Shown piece by piece: positions 1 through 9,379 of a stretch of 64,000 bases of DNA. Where the stretch lies: the NCBI RefSeq assembly GCF_014204625.1, contig NZ_JACHLU010000003.1, positions 124,001-188,000 on the forward strand. Reading direction: 5' to 3'. Below the pieces are notes generated by a model. The model worked only from the letters and a program-made list of their open reading frames with translations, was not told the DNA's origin and searched no databases. Numbering within the stretch: the stretch's first letter is position 1; the number at the start of each line of letters is the position of its first letter. Origin of the DNA: Gillisella vitis. Lineage in GTDB: Bacteria; Pseudomonadota; Alphaproteobacteria; Rhizobiales; Rhizobiaceae. Position numbers and translations under genes: made by a program.

Positions 1-718
1 CAAACGGCTGTTCGGGCGGTGGTGCGATGCCCATCAGGCGGGCTGCTTCCGTCACCACATCCTGCGGCGGGGCAGGCTCATGGTCGGTGATATTGAAAAT
101 GCCACCCGTGCGATGATCCGCCAGAAACTGTGTTGCGCTGGCAATATCTTCCACCCGAATGCGGTTAAACACCTGATCTTTTTTCACCAGCCGCCGTGCC
201 GTTCCTTGGGCAAGGTTGACAAAACCATTGCGGCCCGGCCCGTAGATGCCGGACAGGCGCAAAACTGCCAGCGGCACGCTGGCCTGTTCTGCCGCCTTTA
301 TCCATGCATTCTCAGCCTCGACCCGCTCTTTGGAGCGGATGGAAACCGGCTTGCAGGGGGTGTCTTCATCCACCCATGCGCCCTGATGATCCCCATAGAC
401 GCCAACCGTGGAGAGATAGCTGGTCCATACCAGATTGGGCATCCATGCCCGCAGATTTCCATCGGTCAGGCGCAGCAGCGGATCGCCGTCTGCCCCCGGT
501 GCAATCGACTGGACGAGATGGGTTGCTGTGAGCATGGCTGCTTCCAGCTCGGGTGAAAACCGCTCGCCGTCAAACACAATCGGCAAAATGCCGGTTGCGG
601 CAAGTGCCGCGGATTTTTCGTGTGACCGCGTGGTGCCAAATACCGCCATGCCTTTTTCAGCAACGCTTTGACCAATCGCCTTGCCGGAATATCCAGCCCC
701 GAAAATCAACAGTGTCAT
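1..718 (-). CDS. SDR-family NAD(P)-dependent reductase/epimerase, partial
   Basis: Reading on the minus strand from ATG at 718 gives 239 codons that run off the left edge, so the C-terminus is missing. The N-terminus MTLLIFGAGYSGKAIG holds a GxxGxxG dinucleotide-binding loop (residues 7-12). Further on are WTSYLSTVGVYGDH, which resembles the central Ser/Tyr segment of extended SDR proteins, and LRLSGIYGPGRNG, typical of NAD-dependent epimerase/dehydratase relatives of YeeZ. The start overlaps the queG stop by four bases (ATGA), so it is the last visible gene of a gst-queG-SDR operon and probably translationally coupled. The substrate is unknown; the family assignment is firm, the reaction is not. 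Confidence 0.85.
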   Translation of the reverse strand, partial: MTLLIFGAGYSGKAIGQSVAEKGMAVFGTTRSHEKSAALAATGILPIVFDGERFSPELEAAMLTATHLVQSIAPGADGDPLLRLTDGNLRAWMPNLVWTSYLSTVGVYGDHQGAWVDEDTPCKPVSIRSKERVEAENAWIKAAEQASVPLAVLRLSGIYGPGRNGFVNLAQGTARRLVKKDQVFNRIRVEDIASATQFLADHRTGGIFNITDHEPAPPQDVVTEAARLMGIAPPPEQPF

Positions 719-1902
719 CCCATCACTCCCGCATTCTGCCACTCGCGGCAAACATCCTCATCGGATTCGCCATTTTTATATAGGGCAAGTTTTTGAAAAT
801 CATCAGGTGCCATCAGGCGTGATAATGCCCACACCGCCATGCCGCGCACATCGGGCGATGGATCGCGCAACAGCGGCAGACAGAGCGGGATGAAGGTGTT
901 GAGGCCAGAGTTGCCTGCCGCAATCAGCACATTGCGCACAAAGCGGTCGCGGCCAATGCGCTTGACAGGCGAGCCGCTGAAATGATGGCGAAAACCGGCG
1001 TCATCCAGGGTCAGAAAAAACGCAATCTCGGGCGCTTGCAAATCAGCGCGCGCGTGCAGTTTCATCTCGCGTGAGAGGCTTGCGAATTTATTCCACGGAC
1101 AGGCGGCCAGACAATCATCGCAGCCATAGATGCGATTGCCAAAGGCAGGGCGAAGGGCTGGATCAATCACGCCCTTATGCTCAATGGTCAGATAGGAAAT
1201 ACAGCGCCGGGCATCAATCTGGTAAGGGGCAGGGAAGGCGTTGGTTGGGCAGGCATCGAGACAGGAGCGGCAGGAGCCACAATAGTCGCGCTCAGCGACG
1301 TCCATGTCCAGATCTGCGGTGGTGAACAGGCTGCCCAGAAACAGCCATGAGCCGAAGTCGCGGCTGACCAGATTGGTGTGTTTGCCCTGCCAGCCAAGAC
1401 CGGCTGCTGCCGCCAGCGGCTTTTCCATCACCGGGGCGGTATCGACAAACACTTTGACATCTTCGCCTGCGCGGGCGGCAAAGCGGGTGGCAACCTCTTT
1501 CAGCTTTCCCTTGATGATGTCGTGATAGTCCCGGTTGCGGGCATAGACTGAAATGGCGGCTTTATCTGGCCAGTCTTGCAAGCTTCTGGGGTCGTGATCG
1601 GGACCATAATTGAGGCCGAACATCACAATGGAGCGTACCTCGGACCACAACACGCGCGGGTCAGCGCGGCGCTCCTTTGTCTCGCTCATCCATGCCATGG
1701 TGCCGTGATGGTTTGCGGCCAGAAAATCTTCCAGCCGCGCCGGGGCCTGCGGAATGCTGTCCGGTGTGGTGATGCGACAGAGGTCAAAGCCTTTGTCAGC
1801 CGCCTCTGCCTTGAGGAAATCTGTGAGTTTGCGGCGCTTTTCGCGTATTTTTTCTGCCGCCCGGTCGCTGTTGCGGTCTTGCGGCATTGCCGTCTCCGTC
1901 AA
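715..1902 (-). CDS. queG: Epoxyqueuosine reductase QueG
   Basis: This 395-residue protein catalyses the last step of queuosine formation, reducing epoxyqueuosine in tRNA wobble position 34 with a cobalamin cofactor and two iron-sulfur clusters. Visible are the conserved DTAPVMEK segment (Asp154, the family's catalytic Asp), the first ferredoxin-like cysteine motif CGSCRSCLDACP (Cys208, 211, 214, 218), a further Cys234, and the second motif CDDCLAACPW (Cys261, 264, 268). A short HEAT-like C-terminal part (VRGMAVWALSRL) follows, as in the longer QueG proteins. The gene overlaps gst upstream and the SDR gene downstream by ATGA, indicating one transcript. Length and motifs are normal for the family. 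Confidence 0.96.
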   Translation of the reverse strand: MTETAMPQDRNSDRAAEKIREKRRKLTDFLKAEAADKGFDLCRITTPDSIPQAPARLEDFLAANHHGTMAWMSETKERRADPRVLWSEVRSIVMFGLNYGPDHDPRSLQDWPDKAAISVYARNRDYHDIIKGKLKEVATRFAARAGEDVKVFVDTAPVMEKPLAAAAGLGWQGKHTNLVSRDFGSWLFLGSLFTTADLDMDVAERDYCGSCRSCLDACPTNAFPAPYQIDARRCISYLTIEHKGVIDPALRPAFGNRIYGCDDCLAACPWNKFASLSREMKLHARADLQAPEIAFFLTLDDAGFRHHFSGSPVKRIGRDRFVRNVLIAAGNSGLNTFIPLCLPLLRDPSPDVRGMAVWALSRLMAPDDFQKLALYKNGESDEDVCREWQNAGVMG

Positions 1903-2591
1903 AAATCCAGATCAGCGTAATGGGACACGGGTGTCAGGCCCCGCACCCGCTCGGTTAACAGCGGGCGAAACGACGGGCGCGATTTCAGCCGTTGATACCA
2001 GTCCTTGGCAATTGGCGATTCGGCCCAGTCAATCTCGCCCAGATAATCGAGCACGGAAATGGCAGCGCCTGCGGCCAGATCACCATAGCTCAGGCGATCA
2101 CCGGCAAGCCATGTGCGCGAACCGGCCAGCCAGCTGAGATATTTCATATGCTGGCGCACATTGCCGCGCGCTGTGCGCAGCACTTTGGAATCGGGCGCAC
2201 CACCGCCAAGCCCGTTGGGGGTTTGCAGCTTGAACACCCGCTCGCGCGCCAAGGGCCGCGTGACATCCTGTTCCATTTTTTGCAGGAACCAGTCCACCAG
2301 ACGGCGAATTTCGGCCCGTTGAAACGGGTCTTCGGCCAAAAGGCGACGGTCGCGTTTCAAAACCCCATGGGTTTCATCGAGAAACTCGGAAATCACCGTG
2401 GCACCGCAGAGCGTGCGCATATTGTCATCCACATAGACCGGCAGCGTGCCTGCCGGATTGAGGTTGAGAAATTCCCGGCGTTTTTCCCAGATCTGTTCTT
2501 CGACCAGATCAGCCTGAAATCCGTATTCGGACAGGATCAGCCTGACAAAACGAGACGTTGTTGACATGGGATGGTGATACAAAGTGGGCAT
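1899..2591 (-). CDS. Glutathione S-transferase family protein
   Basis: The 230-residue protein has a thioredoxin-like N-terminal domain ([20 protein letters not shown], with Ser10-Thr11-Thr12 near the usual glutathione-activating position), a cis-proline segment [11 protein letters not shown], and a helical C-terminal domain containing the N-capping motif region [23 protein letters not shown]. It is expected to be a cytosolic glutathione-conjugating or glutathione-dependent enzyme; the substrate cannot be read from sequence. It is the first gene of the operon with queG and the SDR gene (ATGA overlap at its 3' end) and is divergent from uppP. No strong Shine-Dalgarno sequence precedes the ATG, so the start is likely but not certain. 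Confidence 0.88.
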   Translation of the reverse strand: MPTLYHHPMSTTSRFVRLILSEYGFQADLVEEQIWEKRREFLNLNPAGTLPVYVDDNMRTLCGATVISEFLDETHGVLKRDRRLLAEDPFQRAEIRRLVDWFLQKMEQDVTRPLARERVFKLQTPNGLGGGAPDSKVLRTARGNVRQHMKYLSWLAGSRTWLAGDRLSYGDLAAGAAISVLDYLGEIDWAESPIAKDWYQRLKSRPSFRPLLTERVRGLTPVSHYADLDF

Positions 2592-2773
2592 TGCTGTGTG
2601 ACTGTTCCGGTTCGGGCGTTGATCGTATGGTGTTCAAGCCTGCCTGTAGGGACTTGCGTGTCTGGACTTGCGTGTCTTCGGGTTCCCAGATGGGTAAGCT
2701 TGTGTCTATAGAATTGCTGCTCCGTCATACAGGCGAATCGCTTTCCTTGTCACGCCCATCAAAAGGACAATCC

Positions 2774-3580
2774 ATGGAAGATCAATCGATCATCAGCGCT
2801 CTCATTCTGGGTCTTATCGAAGGGTTGACTGAATTCATACCGGTTTCATCGACGGCACATGTGCTTTTGGCAGGCCATTTCCTCGGTTTCAAGTCGCCCG
2901 GCAATACGTTTGCTGTGTTGATTCAGCTCGGAGCCATTCTGGCCATTCTGGCCGTCTATATTCAGAAATTGCTGGCAATTGTCTTTTCCCTGCCGAGCAA
3001 TCCACGCAGCCGCCATTTTGTGCTGGCGGTTCTGGTCGCCTTTTTGCCCGCCGCCGTGATTGGTGCGATTGCCCATGATTATATCAAGGCGGTGTTGTTT
3101 GAAACGCCGATGCTGATCTGCATCATGCTGATTGTTGGCGGCATTGTGCTTTTGGTGGTTGACCGTATGACGTTTACGCCACGCTATACCGATGTGATGG
3201 ATTATCCGCTCTCGCTTGCGCTGAAAATTGGCTTTTTCCAGTGCCTTGCCATGATTCCCGGCACGTCGCGCTCTGGTGCCACCATTGTCGGCTCGCTGTT
3301 GATGGGCACAGACAAGCGCTCTGCGGCGGAGTTTTCCTTCTTTCTGGCCATGCCAACCATGCTGGGTGCTTTTGTGCTGGACCTCTATAAGAATCGCAAT
3401 GCGCTGAGCATGGATGATGGCCTGTTGATTGGCTTCGGCTTTATCGCTGCGTTTATCTCGGCCTTGTTTGTGGTGCGCGGCCTGCTGGATTTTGTCTCAA
3501 AGCGCGGTTACGCCCCGTTTGCATGGTGGCGCATTGTCGTGGGTGTGGTTGGCCTGATTGCCTTGCAGCTTCACGGATAA
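2774..3580 (+). CDS. uppP: Undecaprenyl-diphosphatase UppP (BacA)
   Basis: Integral inner-membrane phosphatase (268 residues) that converts undecaprenyl diphosphate to the monophosphate, recycling the lipid carrier for peptidoglycan and polysaccharide synthesis and giving basal bacitracin resistance. Two signature segments are visible: [17 protein letters not shown] near residue 17, and [10 protein letters not shown] in the second half; the rest is a series of hydrophobic helices. The first motif has Ala where many homologues have Gly (SSTAH for SSTGH), which is also known in alphaproteobacteria. The open frame continues upstream, but the ATG at 2774 preceded by AAAAGGACA gives the family's usual N-terminus. 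A strong hairpin lies 17 bases after the stop. Confidence 0.96.
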   Translation: MEDQSIISALILGLIEGLTEFIPVSSTAHVLLAGHFLGFKSPGNTFAVLIQLGAILAILAVYIQKLLAIVFSLPSNPRSRHFVLAVLVAFLPAAVIGAIAHDYIKAVLFETPMLICIMLIVGGIVLLVVDRMTFTPRYTDVMDYPLSLALKIGFFQCLAMIPGTSRSGATIVGSLLMGTDKRSAAEFSFFLAMPTMLGAFVLDLYKNRNALSMDDGLLIGFGFIAAFISALFVVRGLLDFVSKRGYAPFAWWRIVVGVVGLIALQLHG

Positions 3581-3597
3581 TATCAAGTCGCAAAAAA

Positions 3598-3621
3598 GGC
3601 CCGCATCAAGCGGGCCATTTT
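3598..3621. terminator. Rho-independent terminator after uppP
   Basis: A perfect seven-base stem GGCCCGC / GCGGGCC with an ATCAA loop is preceded by six A's and followed by ATTTT. It can act in both directions and sits between uppP and the convergent small gene at 3684. Confidence 0.85.
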
Positions 3622-3683
3622 GTATCATGATAACGTTTGAAGCCGCGACAGGCTTGATACAAAACAAACGTCTGTGAGCGCAT

Positions 3684-3836
3684 TCAGCGTGCAATGGAAC
3701 CTGTGCTGCACGGATCCACGCCATAGGCTGGTGTGCAATTTCCCTTACGGGCTGCAACCGTTGTCGGTGCCACAAAAGAGCCTGCGAGAATAACCAAAGC
3801 CGCACACGCGAAGAACAGTGCGATAGACTTGCCCAT
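3684..3836 (-). CDS. Small exported protein, function unknown
   Basis: A 50-residue product starts at the ATG at 3836: MGKSIALFFACAALVILAGS looks like a signal peptide, followed by APTTVAARKGNCTPAYGVDPCSTGSIAR. A possible signal-peptidase site follows VAA. The mature part would be only about 25 residues, with two cysteines that could form a disulfide. The upstream frame stays open for 27 more codons but those look non-coding. The gene is convergent with uppP. It is not recognised; similar tiny secreted proteins occur in Rhizobiaceae but no function can be given. Confidence 0.5.
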   Translation of the reverse strand: MGKSIALFFACAALVILAGSFVAPTTVAARKGNCTPAYGVDPCSTGSIAR

Positions 3837-3981
3837 GAAAGATGAACCCCAAAACGTCAAGATTGATGGCGGGACCTTGGAAAGTGATAGTCCGTGCGCT
3901 GATCCGTGTTTACGCATGGCCTATCGCAACATCAATAGCAGATTTGGCTGAATCAGCGGTTAATCCAACTAATTGAAAGAT

Positions 3982-4014
3982 GCGTCTTTTGTGCAACGCC
4001 GACACAAAAGACGC
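3982..4014 (-). terminator. 12-bp perfect hairpin after the NDUFA9-like gene
   Basis: GCGTCTTTTGTG (3982-3993) pairs perfectly with CACAAAAGACGC (4003-4014) around a nine-base loop. It lies nine bases beyond the stop of the minus-strand gene ending at 4023, and on that strand is followed by ATCTTTC, so it is a likely terminator. Confidence 0.7.
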
Positions 4015-4022
4015 TGGTTTCC

Positions 4023-5000
4023 TCAGGCGGCCTTGCCGGAGCGGCTGTATTGGCCTTTCGGGCGGAAATGCACCAGATAGGATGGCAGAACAGCGCCCAC
4101 AGAGCGCGGGTGAATGCCAAGGCCTTGCAATGTGCGTCCGTCTGCTTTTGCGGCAGCAGAGACGACATTGTCGCTTTTCAACAGCGTCAGCTGGTCTTTG
4201 GTCAAAGGCGGCTGAATCAGCGGAATGGCAGAGGTGATGGCCGCAACAAGCGAGGCCATGCCAAAGGACATTGATACCAGCGGCGTATCGCGGTCGACAA
4301 CGCGCAGCATTTCCTCAAGACATTGGCGGAAGCTCAACACTTCAGGGCCGCCCAATTCGTAGACGCCTGCCTTGAGCTGGCCGTCAATGGCCTTGCCCAC
4401 GGTTTCAGCCACGTCTTCAACAAAAACCGGCTGGAATTTGGTCGATCCGCCACCAATCAGTGGCAGAAACGGTGCCGTGCGGGTCATGGCAGCGAATTTG
4501 TTGAAGAAATTGTCTTCCGGCCCAAATACGATGGACGGCCGCAAAATGATGGCATCTGGCATGGACTTCAGCACGGCCTCTTCGCCGCGGCCCTTGCTGG
4601 CGGCGTACAGAGATTTCGATTTTGCATCCGCACCAATGGCAGAGACATGCACCAGCTTTGCACCGGCTGCTGCCGTTGCTTCGGCGACCGTGCGTGCGCC
4701 GAAATCCTGCACCGCGTCAAACTTGTTGCGACCGGCTTCAAACAGGATGCCAACGCAATTGACAACGAAGGATGCACCCTCAATCGCTTTTACAACGCTG
4801 TCCTTGTAGCGAAGATTGGCCTGCGACAGTGAAATCTGTCCGACATTGCCAAAGGGCAGCACAAAACCGGCCAGATCGGGACGGCGCACGGCCACGCGCA
4901 CGCGATACCCACGCTGCGCCAGAACCCGCACCACGTGCCGCCCGACAAAGCCGGAGCCTCCGAAAACAGTTACAAGCGGCGGAAGATTTGCGAACGTCAT
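4023..5000 (-). CDS. Complex I NDUFA9-subunit-like NAD(P)-binding protein
   Basis: A 325-residue atypical SDR protein. The N-terminal Rossmann motif VTVFGGSGFVGRHVVRVL (about residues 10-27) binds the dinucleotide; VNCVGILFE and LVHVSAIGAD match the strands of NDUFA9-type proteins, and YAASKGRGEEAVL carries Tyr and Lys spaced as YxxxK. In alphaproteobacteria this family is annotated as an accessory NDUFA9-like protein, related to the mitochondrial complex I subunit, but it is encoded away from the nuo operon and a role in complex I here is inference from homology. It is monocistronic by appearance, with a strong hairpin just downstream. Confidence 0.87.
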   Translation of the reverse strand: MTFANLPPLVTVFGGSGFVGRHVVRVLAQRGYRVRVAVRRPDLAGFVLPFGNVGQISLSQANLRYKDSVVKAIEGASFVVNCVGILFEAGRNKFDAVQDFGARTVAEATAAAGAKLVHVSAIGADAKSKSLYAASKGRGEEAVLKSMPDAIILRPSIVFGPEDNFFNKFAAMTRTAPFLPLIGGGSTKFQPVFVEDVAETVGKAIDGQLKAGVYELGGPEVLSFRQCLEEMLRVVDRDTPLVSMSFGMASLVAAITSAIPLIQPPLTKDQLTLLKSDNVVSAAAKADGRTLQGLGIHPRSVGAVLPSYLVHFRPKGQYSRSGKAA

Positions 5001-5125
5001 AAATAGCTCCTGCGGATCGGATCGTCAGACAAGGCCATAGTCAGACCAGGTCATCTTGCTGTGTCATATCGCTATTGCATTGCGAGGTGAAGCAGAATCA
5101 TCAAGGATCCCGCTTACGGCGCGCC

Positions 5126-5416
5126 TTATTGCCCTTCGATCAGCAGGATCTCGCCATCGGCCACTTCCTGCCTGATTTTAACGGCGGCCTGATATTCCTC
5201 CGAATTGTAACAGTCCACGGCATCCTGAAAGGATGGGAACTCAATCACCACATTGCGCGCGCGCGATGCGCCTTCAACAGCCTCGGTTTTGCCACCTCGG
5301 GCCAGAAAAATGGCACCATAGCGCTCAAAGGCGGGTTTTGCCGTTGAAATATAATCCTTGTAGCGCTCAGCGTCACGAACATCGACGCGCGCGATCCAGT
5401 ATCCCTTTGCCATCAA
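5126..5416 (-). CDS. DUF1330 family protein
   Basis: A 96-residue protein beginning MAKGYWIARVDVRDAERYKD and containing FLARGGKTEAVEG and VVIEFPSFQDAVDCYNSEEY, the hallmarks of the DUF1330 dimeric ferredoxin-like (ABM/EthD-like) fold. AAGAGGTG lies just upstream of the start codons; initiation could be at the first or second Met (MMAKGY). The biochemical role of the family is not established. It is unlinked in function to its neighbours as far as can be seen. Confidence 0.88.
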   Translation of the reverse strand: MMAKGYWIARVDVRDAERYKDYISTAKPAFERYGAIFLARGGKTEAVEGASRARNVVIEFPSFQDAVDCYNSEEYQAAVKIRQEVADGEILLIEGQ

Positions 5417-5591
5417 ATCACCTCTTTCATTTTCTCATGTTTGATCGGTGAAATCCGGGCCAACGTCAAGCGGCATCAATCCGGGGGCATGGGCCTCTCG
5501 CATTTTTGCATTGCGGTATGCATTCTGGAATGCAATGTCTTGATCAAGACGTGGAGTGAAGGTTCTGAAAAGCACGCAAGGGGCAAATTTT

Positions 5592-6686
5592 GTGACAAAG
5601 CCGGTTTACACTGTGTTGCTGGCACTGTTGCTCGGCACAGGGGCCGCGATGGCGGCAGAGGCGGCACCTGCCAATCATCCAGCCGGTGCGGTGCCATGTT
5701 CTCCTGCCCTTTATGAGGCGCTGCGGGCAGTGCCGGATGATATTTCTCTGGTGCAGCCAGTGGCTTGCAAGGTTGAGCTCGGGAGCGATGATCTGGTGAT
5801 GACCGATCTGGCCTTTCTCGGGGCCGAGGCCAGCGGTGCCAGTCTGGATTGCCATGGCGGAATCATCGGCATTTCCGGTCGTCCGCCCAAGGGTGCGCCA
5901 CCCACCATCCAGATTGCCTCTGTGCGCGGTGAAGATGGAAAATGGAGCGTTCCACACGATATTACCATTCGAAACTGCAAGATTTACGGCTCCATTCGCA
6001 TCATGGGTCTTGGTGCCAATGGTGAGGCGGAAGATGTGCGGCAGTCCTCGCTGAACCGCAACCACACCGAATTTGCGCAAAGTGTGGCTCCCTCCGGCAT
6101 TGTGCTGGATAATCTCACCATTGTCGCCGATGGACCAATTCCGGTTTACATTGCGCCGGGCGTCACAAGGGTGACGTTGTCCCGCTCCGTTCTCAGCGGC
6201 AGCACAAAAGGCTCTGCTGTCTATCTTGATGCGGAATCGGGGCATAATGTGATTTCTGGCAACCGCTTTGAGGTGACGACCCGAAACCGTGAAATGCTGT
6301 CGGTTGATGGTTCGGCCCAGAATGTGATTGAGGCCAACAGTTTTACCAATGCTGATCATGGCGGCATTTATCTCTATCGCAACTGCGGCGAAGGCGGCAC
6401 GATCCGCCATCAGACGCCGCAGCGCAACCGGATCGACAATAACAGGTTCATCTACCAGGATGTTGGCCATCCCAAGCCTGCCGTCTGGCTCAATGCCCGC
6501 GAACCATGGCAGAATTTTTACTGTGAACAAGACCCGCCAGCCCCCTTTGGCAGTGGCGCGGACAACCATAGCTTTGCCAATCTCAACACCGTCACCAACA
6601 ATCAGATTGTTGGCGGCGATGTCGGATTGATCCGCGACAATGGCACCCATAACACCCTGACCGGCAATACGGCCAGTGCGCGGTAA
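5592..6686 (+). CDS. Exported right-handed beta-helix protein
   Basis: From the GTG at 5592 (AAGGGG eight bases upstream) the product has 364 residues: MTKPVYTVLLALLLGTGAAMAA is a signal peptide with an AMA-A cleavage site. An in-frame GTG at 5556 is an alternative start. The mature protein is rich in Asn and Asp turns and short hydrophobic beta strands (ITIRNCKIYGSIRIMG, GIVLDNLTIVAD, VTRVTLSRSVLSG, HNVISGNRFEV, QNVIEANSFTNADHGGIYLY, NTVTNNQIVGGDVGLIRDN), the pattern of parallel beta-helix repeats as in NosD or pectin-lyase folds. Several Cys residues (LDCHGG, RNCKIYG, RNCGEGG, FYCEQD) may form disulfides. Likely periplasmic or secreted; substrate unknown. It ends five bases before convergent pyrF. 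Confidence 0.82.
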   Translation: MTKPVYTVLLALLLGTGAAMAAEAAPANHPAGAVPCSPALYEALRAVPDDISLVQPVACKVELGSDDLVMTDLAFLGAEASGASLDCHGGIIGISGRPPKGAPPTIQIASVRGEDGKWSVPHDITIRNCKIYGSIRIMGLGANGEAEDVRQSSLNRNHTEFAQSVAPSGIVLDNLTIVADGPIPVYIAPGVTRVTLSRSVLSGSTKGSAVYLDAESGHNVISGNRFEVTTRNREMLSVDGSAQNVIEANSFTNADHGGIYLYRNCGEGGTIRHQTPQRNRIDNNRFIYQDVGHPKPAVWLNAREPWQNFYCEQDPPAPFGSGADNHSFANLNTVTNNQIVGGDVGLIRDNGTHNTLTGNTASAR

Positions 6687-6691
6687 GAGCG

Positions 6692-7384
6692 TTACAGGAC
6701 CGTCTGCATTTCCGCCAGAATAGCCTTTGCAGCGGCTTTCGGATCTTGTGCCTGCGTAATGGGACGTGCCACCACCAGATGGCTGGAACCGGCCTGCAAG
6801 GCTTGAGCCGGTGTCATCACCCGCTTTTGATCGCCGTTGTCGGCGCCTGCCGGGCGAATGCCGGGCGTGACCAGCGCCATATCCGGCCCGATGATGGCGC
6901 GCACGGCGCTGGCTTCCTGCGCCGAACAGACAATGCCGCCCATGCCGGCTGCTTTTGCCTGCTGTGCCCGTTGCAGCACCAGACTTTGCGCATCATGGCT
7001 ATAGCCCGCATCAACCAGATCCCGATCGTCCATCGAGGTCAGAACCGTTACCCCCAGCAGGCACAGATCCGAGCCTTTTGCGGCAGCAACGGCGGCAGAC
7101 ATGGCTTTGGGATAAGCGTGAAGGGTCAGCATGGTCATGCCCATTTTGACAATATTCTCCACGGCGGATGCAATGGTGTTGTCAATGTCGAGCAGTTTCA
7201 TATCGAGGAAGACTTTTTTGCCGCTCTGCGACAGATCACGGGCCAGCTCCAGTCCGCCAGCAAAAGCCAGCTGATAGCCGATCTTGTAAAACAGCACGTC
7301 ATCGCTCAACGTTGAAACCAGCGTTTCAGCCTGAGCAACAGTCGGCACATCCAGACCGACGATCAAGTGGTTGCGCGCATCCAT
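6692..7384 (-). CDS. pyrF: Orotidine 5'-phosphate decarboxylase
   Basis: The 230-residue enzyme makes UMP from OMP, the last step of pyrimidine synthesis. Visible are LIVGLDVPT at the N-terminus, the catalytic charge network FLDMKLLDI (Asp-x-Lys-x-x-Asp), the SMDDRDL loop, and the phosphate-binding end [15 protein letters not shown] and VVARPIT. The frame extends 47 codons further upstream without similarity, whereas the ATG at 7384 is preceded by GGCAGGGAGA at good spacing. Upstream on the same strand is pmtA, with about 120 bases between. Length and motifs are standard. Confidence 0.96.
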   Translation of the reverse strand: MDARNHLIVGLDVPTVAQAETLVSTLSDDVLFYKIGYQLAFAGGLELARDLSQSGKKVFLDMKLLDIDNTIASAVENIVKMGMTMLTLHAYPKAMSAAVAAAKGSDLCLLGVTVLTSMDDRDLVDAGYSHDAQSLVLQRAQQAKAAGMGGIVCSAQEASAVRAIIGPDMALVTPGIRPAGADNGDQKRVMTPAQALQAGSSHLVVARPITQAQDPKAAAKAILAEMQTVL

Positions 7385-7503
7385 GGGCCATCTCCCTGCC
7401 AATCTTCCGTGACGGTCCAGTCGCATGAGATGCGTCGATCCGCAAGGGTGAAACCAAAGAGATTGCCCATGGCGTTGATCACAACACGCAAGAGCTTTCT
7501 CAA

Positions 7504-8097
7504 TCAGCGACGACGATAGACCCACAATTGGGCAGGCGGGATATTGCGCACCACAAAATCAAAATGCTGGACGTAATAGCTGCCGCCATTGGCAATCACC
7601 GGCGATACCGGCCCATAGGAAATCTGCATGAAAGGGCGGCCATGGGGCACGCGATCCAGCATGTCTTCCACCAGCCGCACCCGCTCCTGCATGGGGAAGT
7701 TCAAAAGCGGCACTGCGGAAATGACGCAATCAAAGGTCAGGCCAGCCAGCGGCCCCAGCGTATTTTCCATATCAAAGGCATTGCCCTGAACAAAATTGAC
7801 ACCGGGCAGAGTGGCTTTCAGATGTTGATAGAAGCTGGCGGAATATTCCACCGACACCAGTTTTTCCGGTGCAATGCCTCTGGCCAGAATGGCCTTGGTG
7901 ATAACGCCCGTACCGGGGCCAAGCTCCAGAACCGGCAGGCCCGATTCCGGATTGACAATGCTTGCCATGCGCCGTGCGGTGATACCAGAGGTGGGGACAA
8001 TGGCCCCAACCTGCTTTGGCCCTCTCATGGCACCCTTGAAGAAGCGGATCTCCTCGTCGAATTTTTTCTCAAACCGTTCCTTAAGGTTGAACTTCAT
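7504..8097 (-). CDS. pmtA: Phosphatidylethanolamine N-methyltransferase PmtA
   Basis: A 197-residue SAM-dependent methyltransferase of the rhizobial PmtA type, which methylates phosphatidylethanolamine three times to phosphatidylcholine at the inner membrane. Seen: basic amphipathic N-terminus [37 protein letters not shown], the SAM motif [15 protein letters not shown], acidic strand-2 VSVEYSASF, and C-terminal [17 protein letters not shown]. These match what I recall of Agrobacterium PmtA, which is also encoded next to pyrF. The first in-frame start lies 11 codons upstream, but the ATG at 8097 gives the known N-terminus. Phosphatidylcholine is important for host interaction in Agrobacterium and rhizobia (established for the family). 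Confidence 0.92.
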   Translation of the reverse strand: MKFNLKERFEKKFDEEIRFFKGAMRGPKQVGAIVPTSGITARRMASIVNPESGLPVLELGPGTGVITKAILARGIAPEKLVSVEYSASFYQHLKATLPGVNFVQGNAFDMENTLGPLAGLTFDCVISAVPLLNFPMQERVRLVEDMLDRVPHGRPFMQISYGPVSPVIANGGSYYVQHFDFVVRNIPPAQLWVYRRR

Positions 8098-8260
8098 GGA
8101 CTGCCATCTCCTCACAGTATGTCTTTGCATCCATCATGGGCGCATAATCGACATCTTTGCTGCATTTGTCGCAAAAACAAGACAAAATGGCGCAAATGTG
8201 AAAATTTTATGTCTGGCAGTCCGCGAAGTTTAACAGAAACGCGGACGTATGAAACCCGCC

Positions 8261-9379
8261 CTATACTCGCATTGGCATCAAGACGTAGAGCGCATCGTCG
8301 CCTGCCGTGTCGCGGATCAGGGTTGGTGAGCCCGCATCGGCCAACAGGAAAATCGCCTCTTCGCCGGAAAGCTGAGCGGTGATGTCGAGCAGATATTTGG
8401 CGTTGAAGCCGATTTCCATGGCGTCGTTGTCATAGCCAACGGCCACTTCTTCGGTGGCACTGCCGGAATCGGGATTGTTGACGGTCAGCATCAGATGACC
8501 ATCGCCAATCGCCAGCTTCACGGCGCGGCCACGCTCAGACGAAATGGTCGAAACGCGGTCCACGGCGCGGGCAAAGGTCTGGCAATCGACGCGCATTTCC
8601 TTGTCGTTGGATTGCGGAATGACGCGCTGATAATCGGGGAAAGTGCCGTCAATCAGCTTGGAGGTCAGCACGATCTCGCCAATGCCGAGGCGGATTTTCG
8701 CATCCGACACTTCCAGATTGACAATCAGGTCTGGATTATCGACCAGCTTTTGCAATTCGCCCACGGTTTTGCGCGGAATGATAATGCCGGGCATTCCCTC
8801 CGATCCCGATGGCGCTTCCACATCGGCGCGGGCCAGACGGTGGCCATCGGTGGCAACGGCGCGCAGCTTCAATTTACCGTCGGCTTCAATGGTGTGCAGG
8901 TAAATACCGTTGAGGTAATAGCGGGTCTCTTCCGTCGAGATCGCAAACTGGGTGCGATCGATCAGCATCTTGAGATCAGCAGCCTTGAGCTTGAAGGAAT
9001 GGCTGAAGGCACCTGCGGTCAGGTCGGGGAAATCCGACTCTGGCAGGCATTGCAGCGTAAACTTGGAACGCCCGGAGGCCACTGTCATGCTCGCGCCATC
9101 GGGATTGGTGGAGAGCAGCACTTCTGCGCCATCCGACAATTTACGCACGATTTCATAGAGCAGATGCGCAGGCACCGTGGTGGCTCCGGCCACCTCGACA
9201 TTGGCGGGTGTGGCCTCGGTGATTTCCAGATCAAGGTCGGTGGCCTTCATGGCAAGGCTTGTGCCTTCTGCCCGCAGCAACACGTTGGACAGGATTGGAA
9301 TGGTGTTTCTGCGCTCGACCACCCGGTGAACGTGGTTCAGGGATTTGAGAAGGTTGGACCGTTCAAGAGTTATACGCAT
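8261..9379 (-). CDS. dnaN: DNA polymerase III sliding clamp (beta subunit)
   Basis: The 372-residue protein forms the ring-shaped dimer that holds DNA polymerase III on DNA. It starts MRITLERSNLLKSLNHVHRV and shows the three repeated clamp domains, with LSNVLLRAEG and ATDLDLEI in domain I, ATDGHRLARADV in domain II, and the C-terminus DALYVLMPMRV that ends domain III. The ATG at 9379 is chosen over one four codons upstream because it gives the family's usual N-terminus. It is divergent from rsmI and, as in many Rhizobiales, is far from dnaA (about 32 kb here). Confidence 0.97.
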   Translation of the reverse strand: MRITLERSNLLKSLNHVHRVVERRNTIPILSNVLLRAEGTSLAMKATDLDLEITEATPANVEVAGATTVPAHLLYEIVRKLSDGAEVLLSTNPDGASMTVASGRSKFTLQCLPESDFPDLTAGAFSHSFKLKAADLKMLIDRTQFAISTEETRYYLNGIYLHTIEADGKLKLRAVATDGHRLARADVEAPSGSEGMPGIIIPRKTVGELQKLVDNPDLIVNLEVSDAKIRLGIGEIVLTSKLIDGTFPDYQRVIPQSNDKEMRVDCQTFARAVDRVSTISSERGRAVKLAIGDGHLMLTVNNPDSGSATEEVAVGYDNDAMEIGFNAKYLLDITAQLSGEEAIFLLADAGSPTLIRDTAGDDALYVLMPMRV

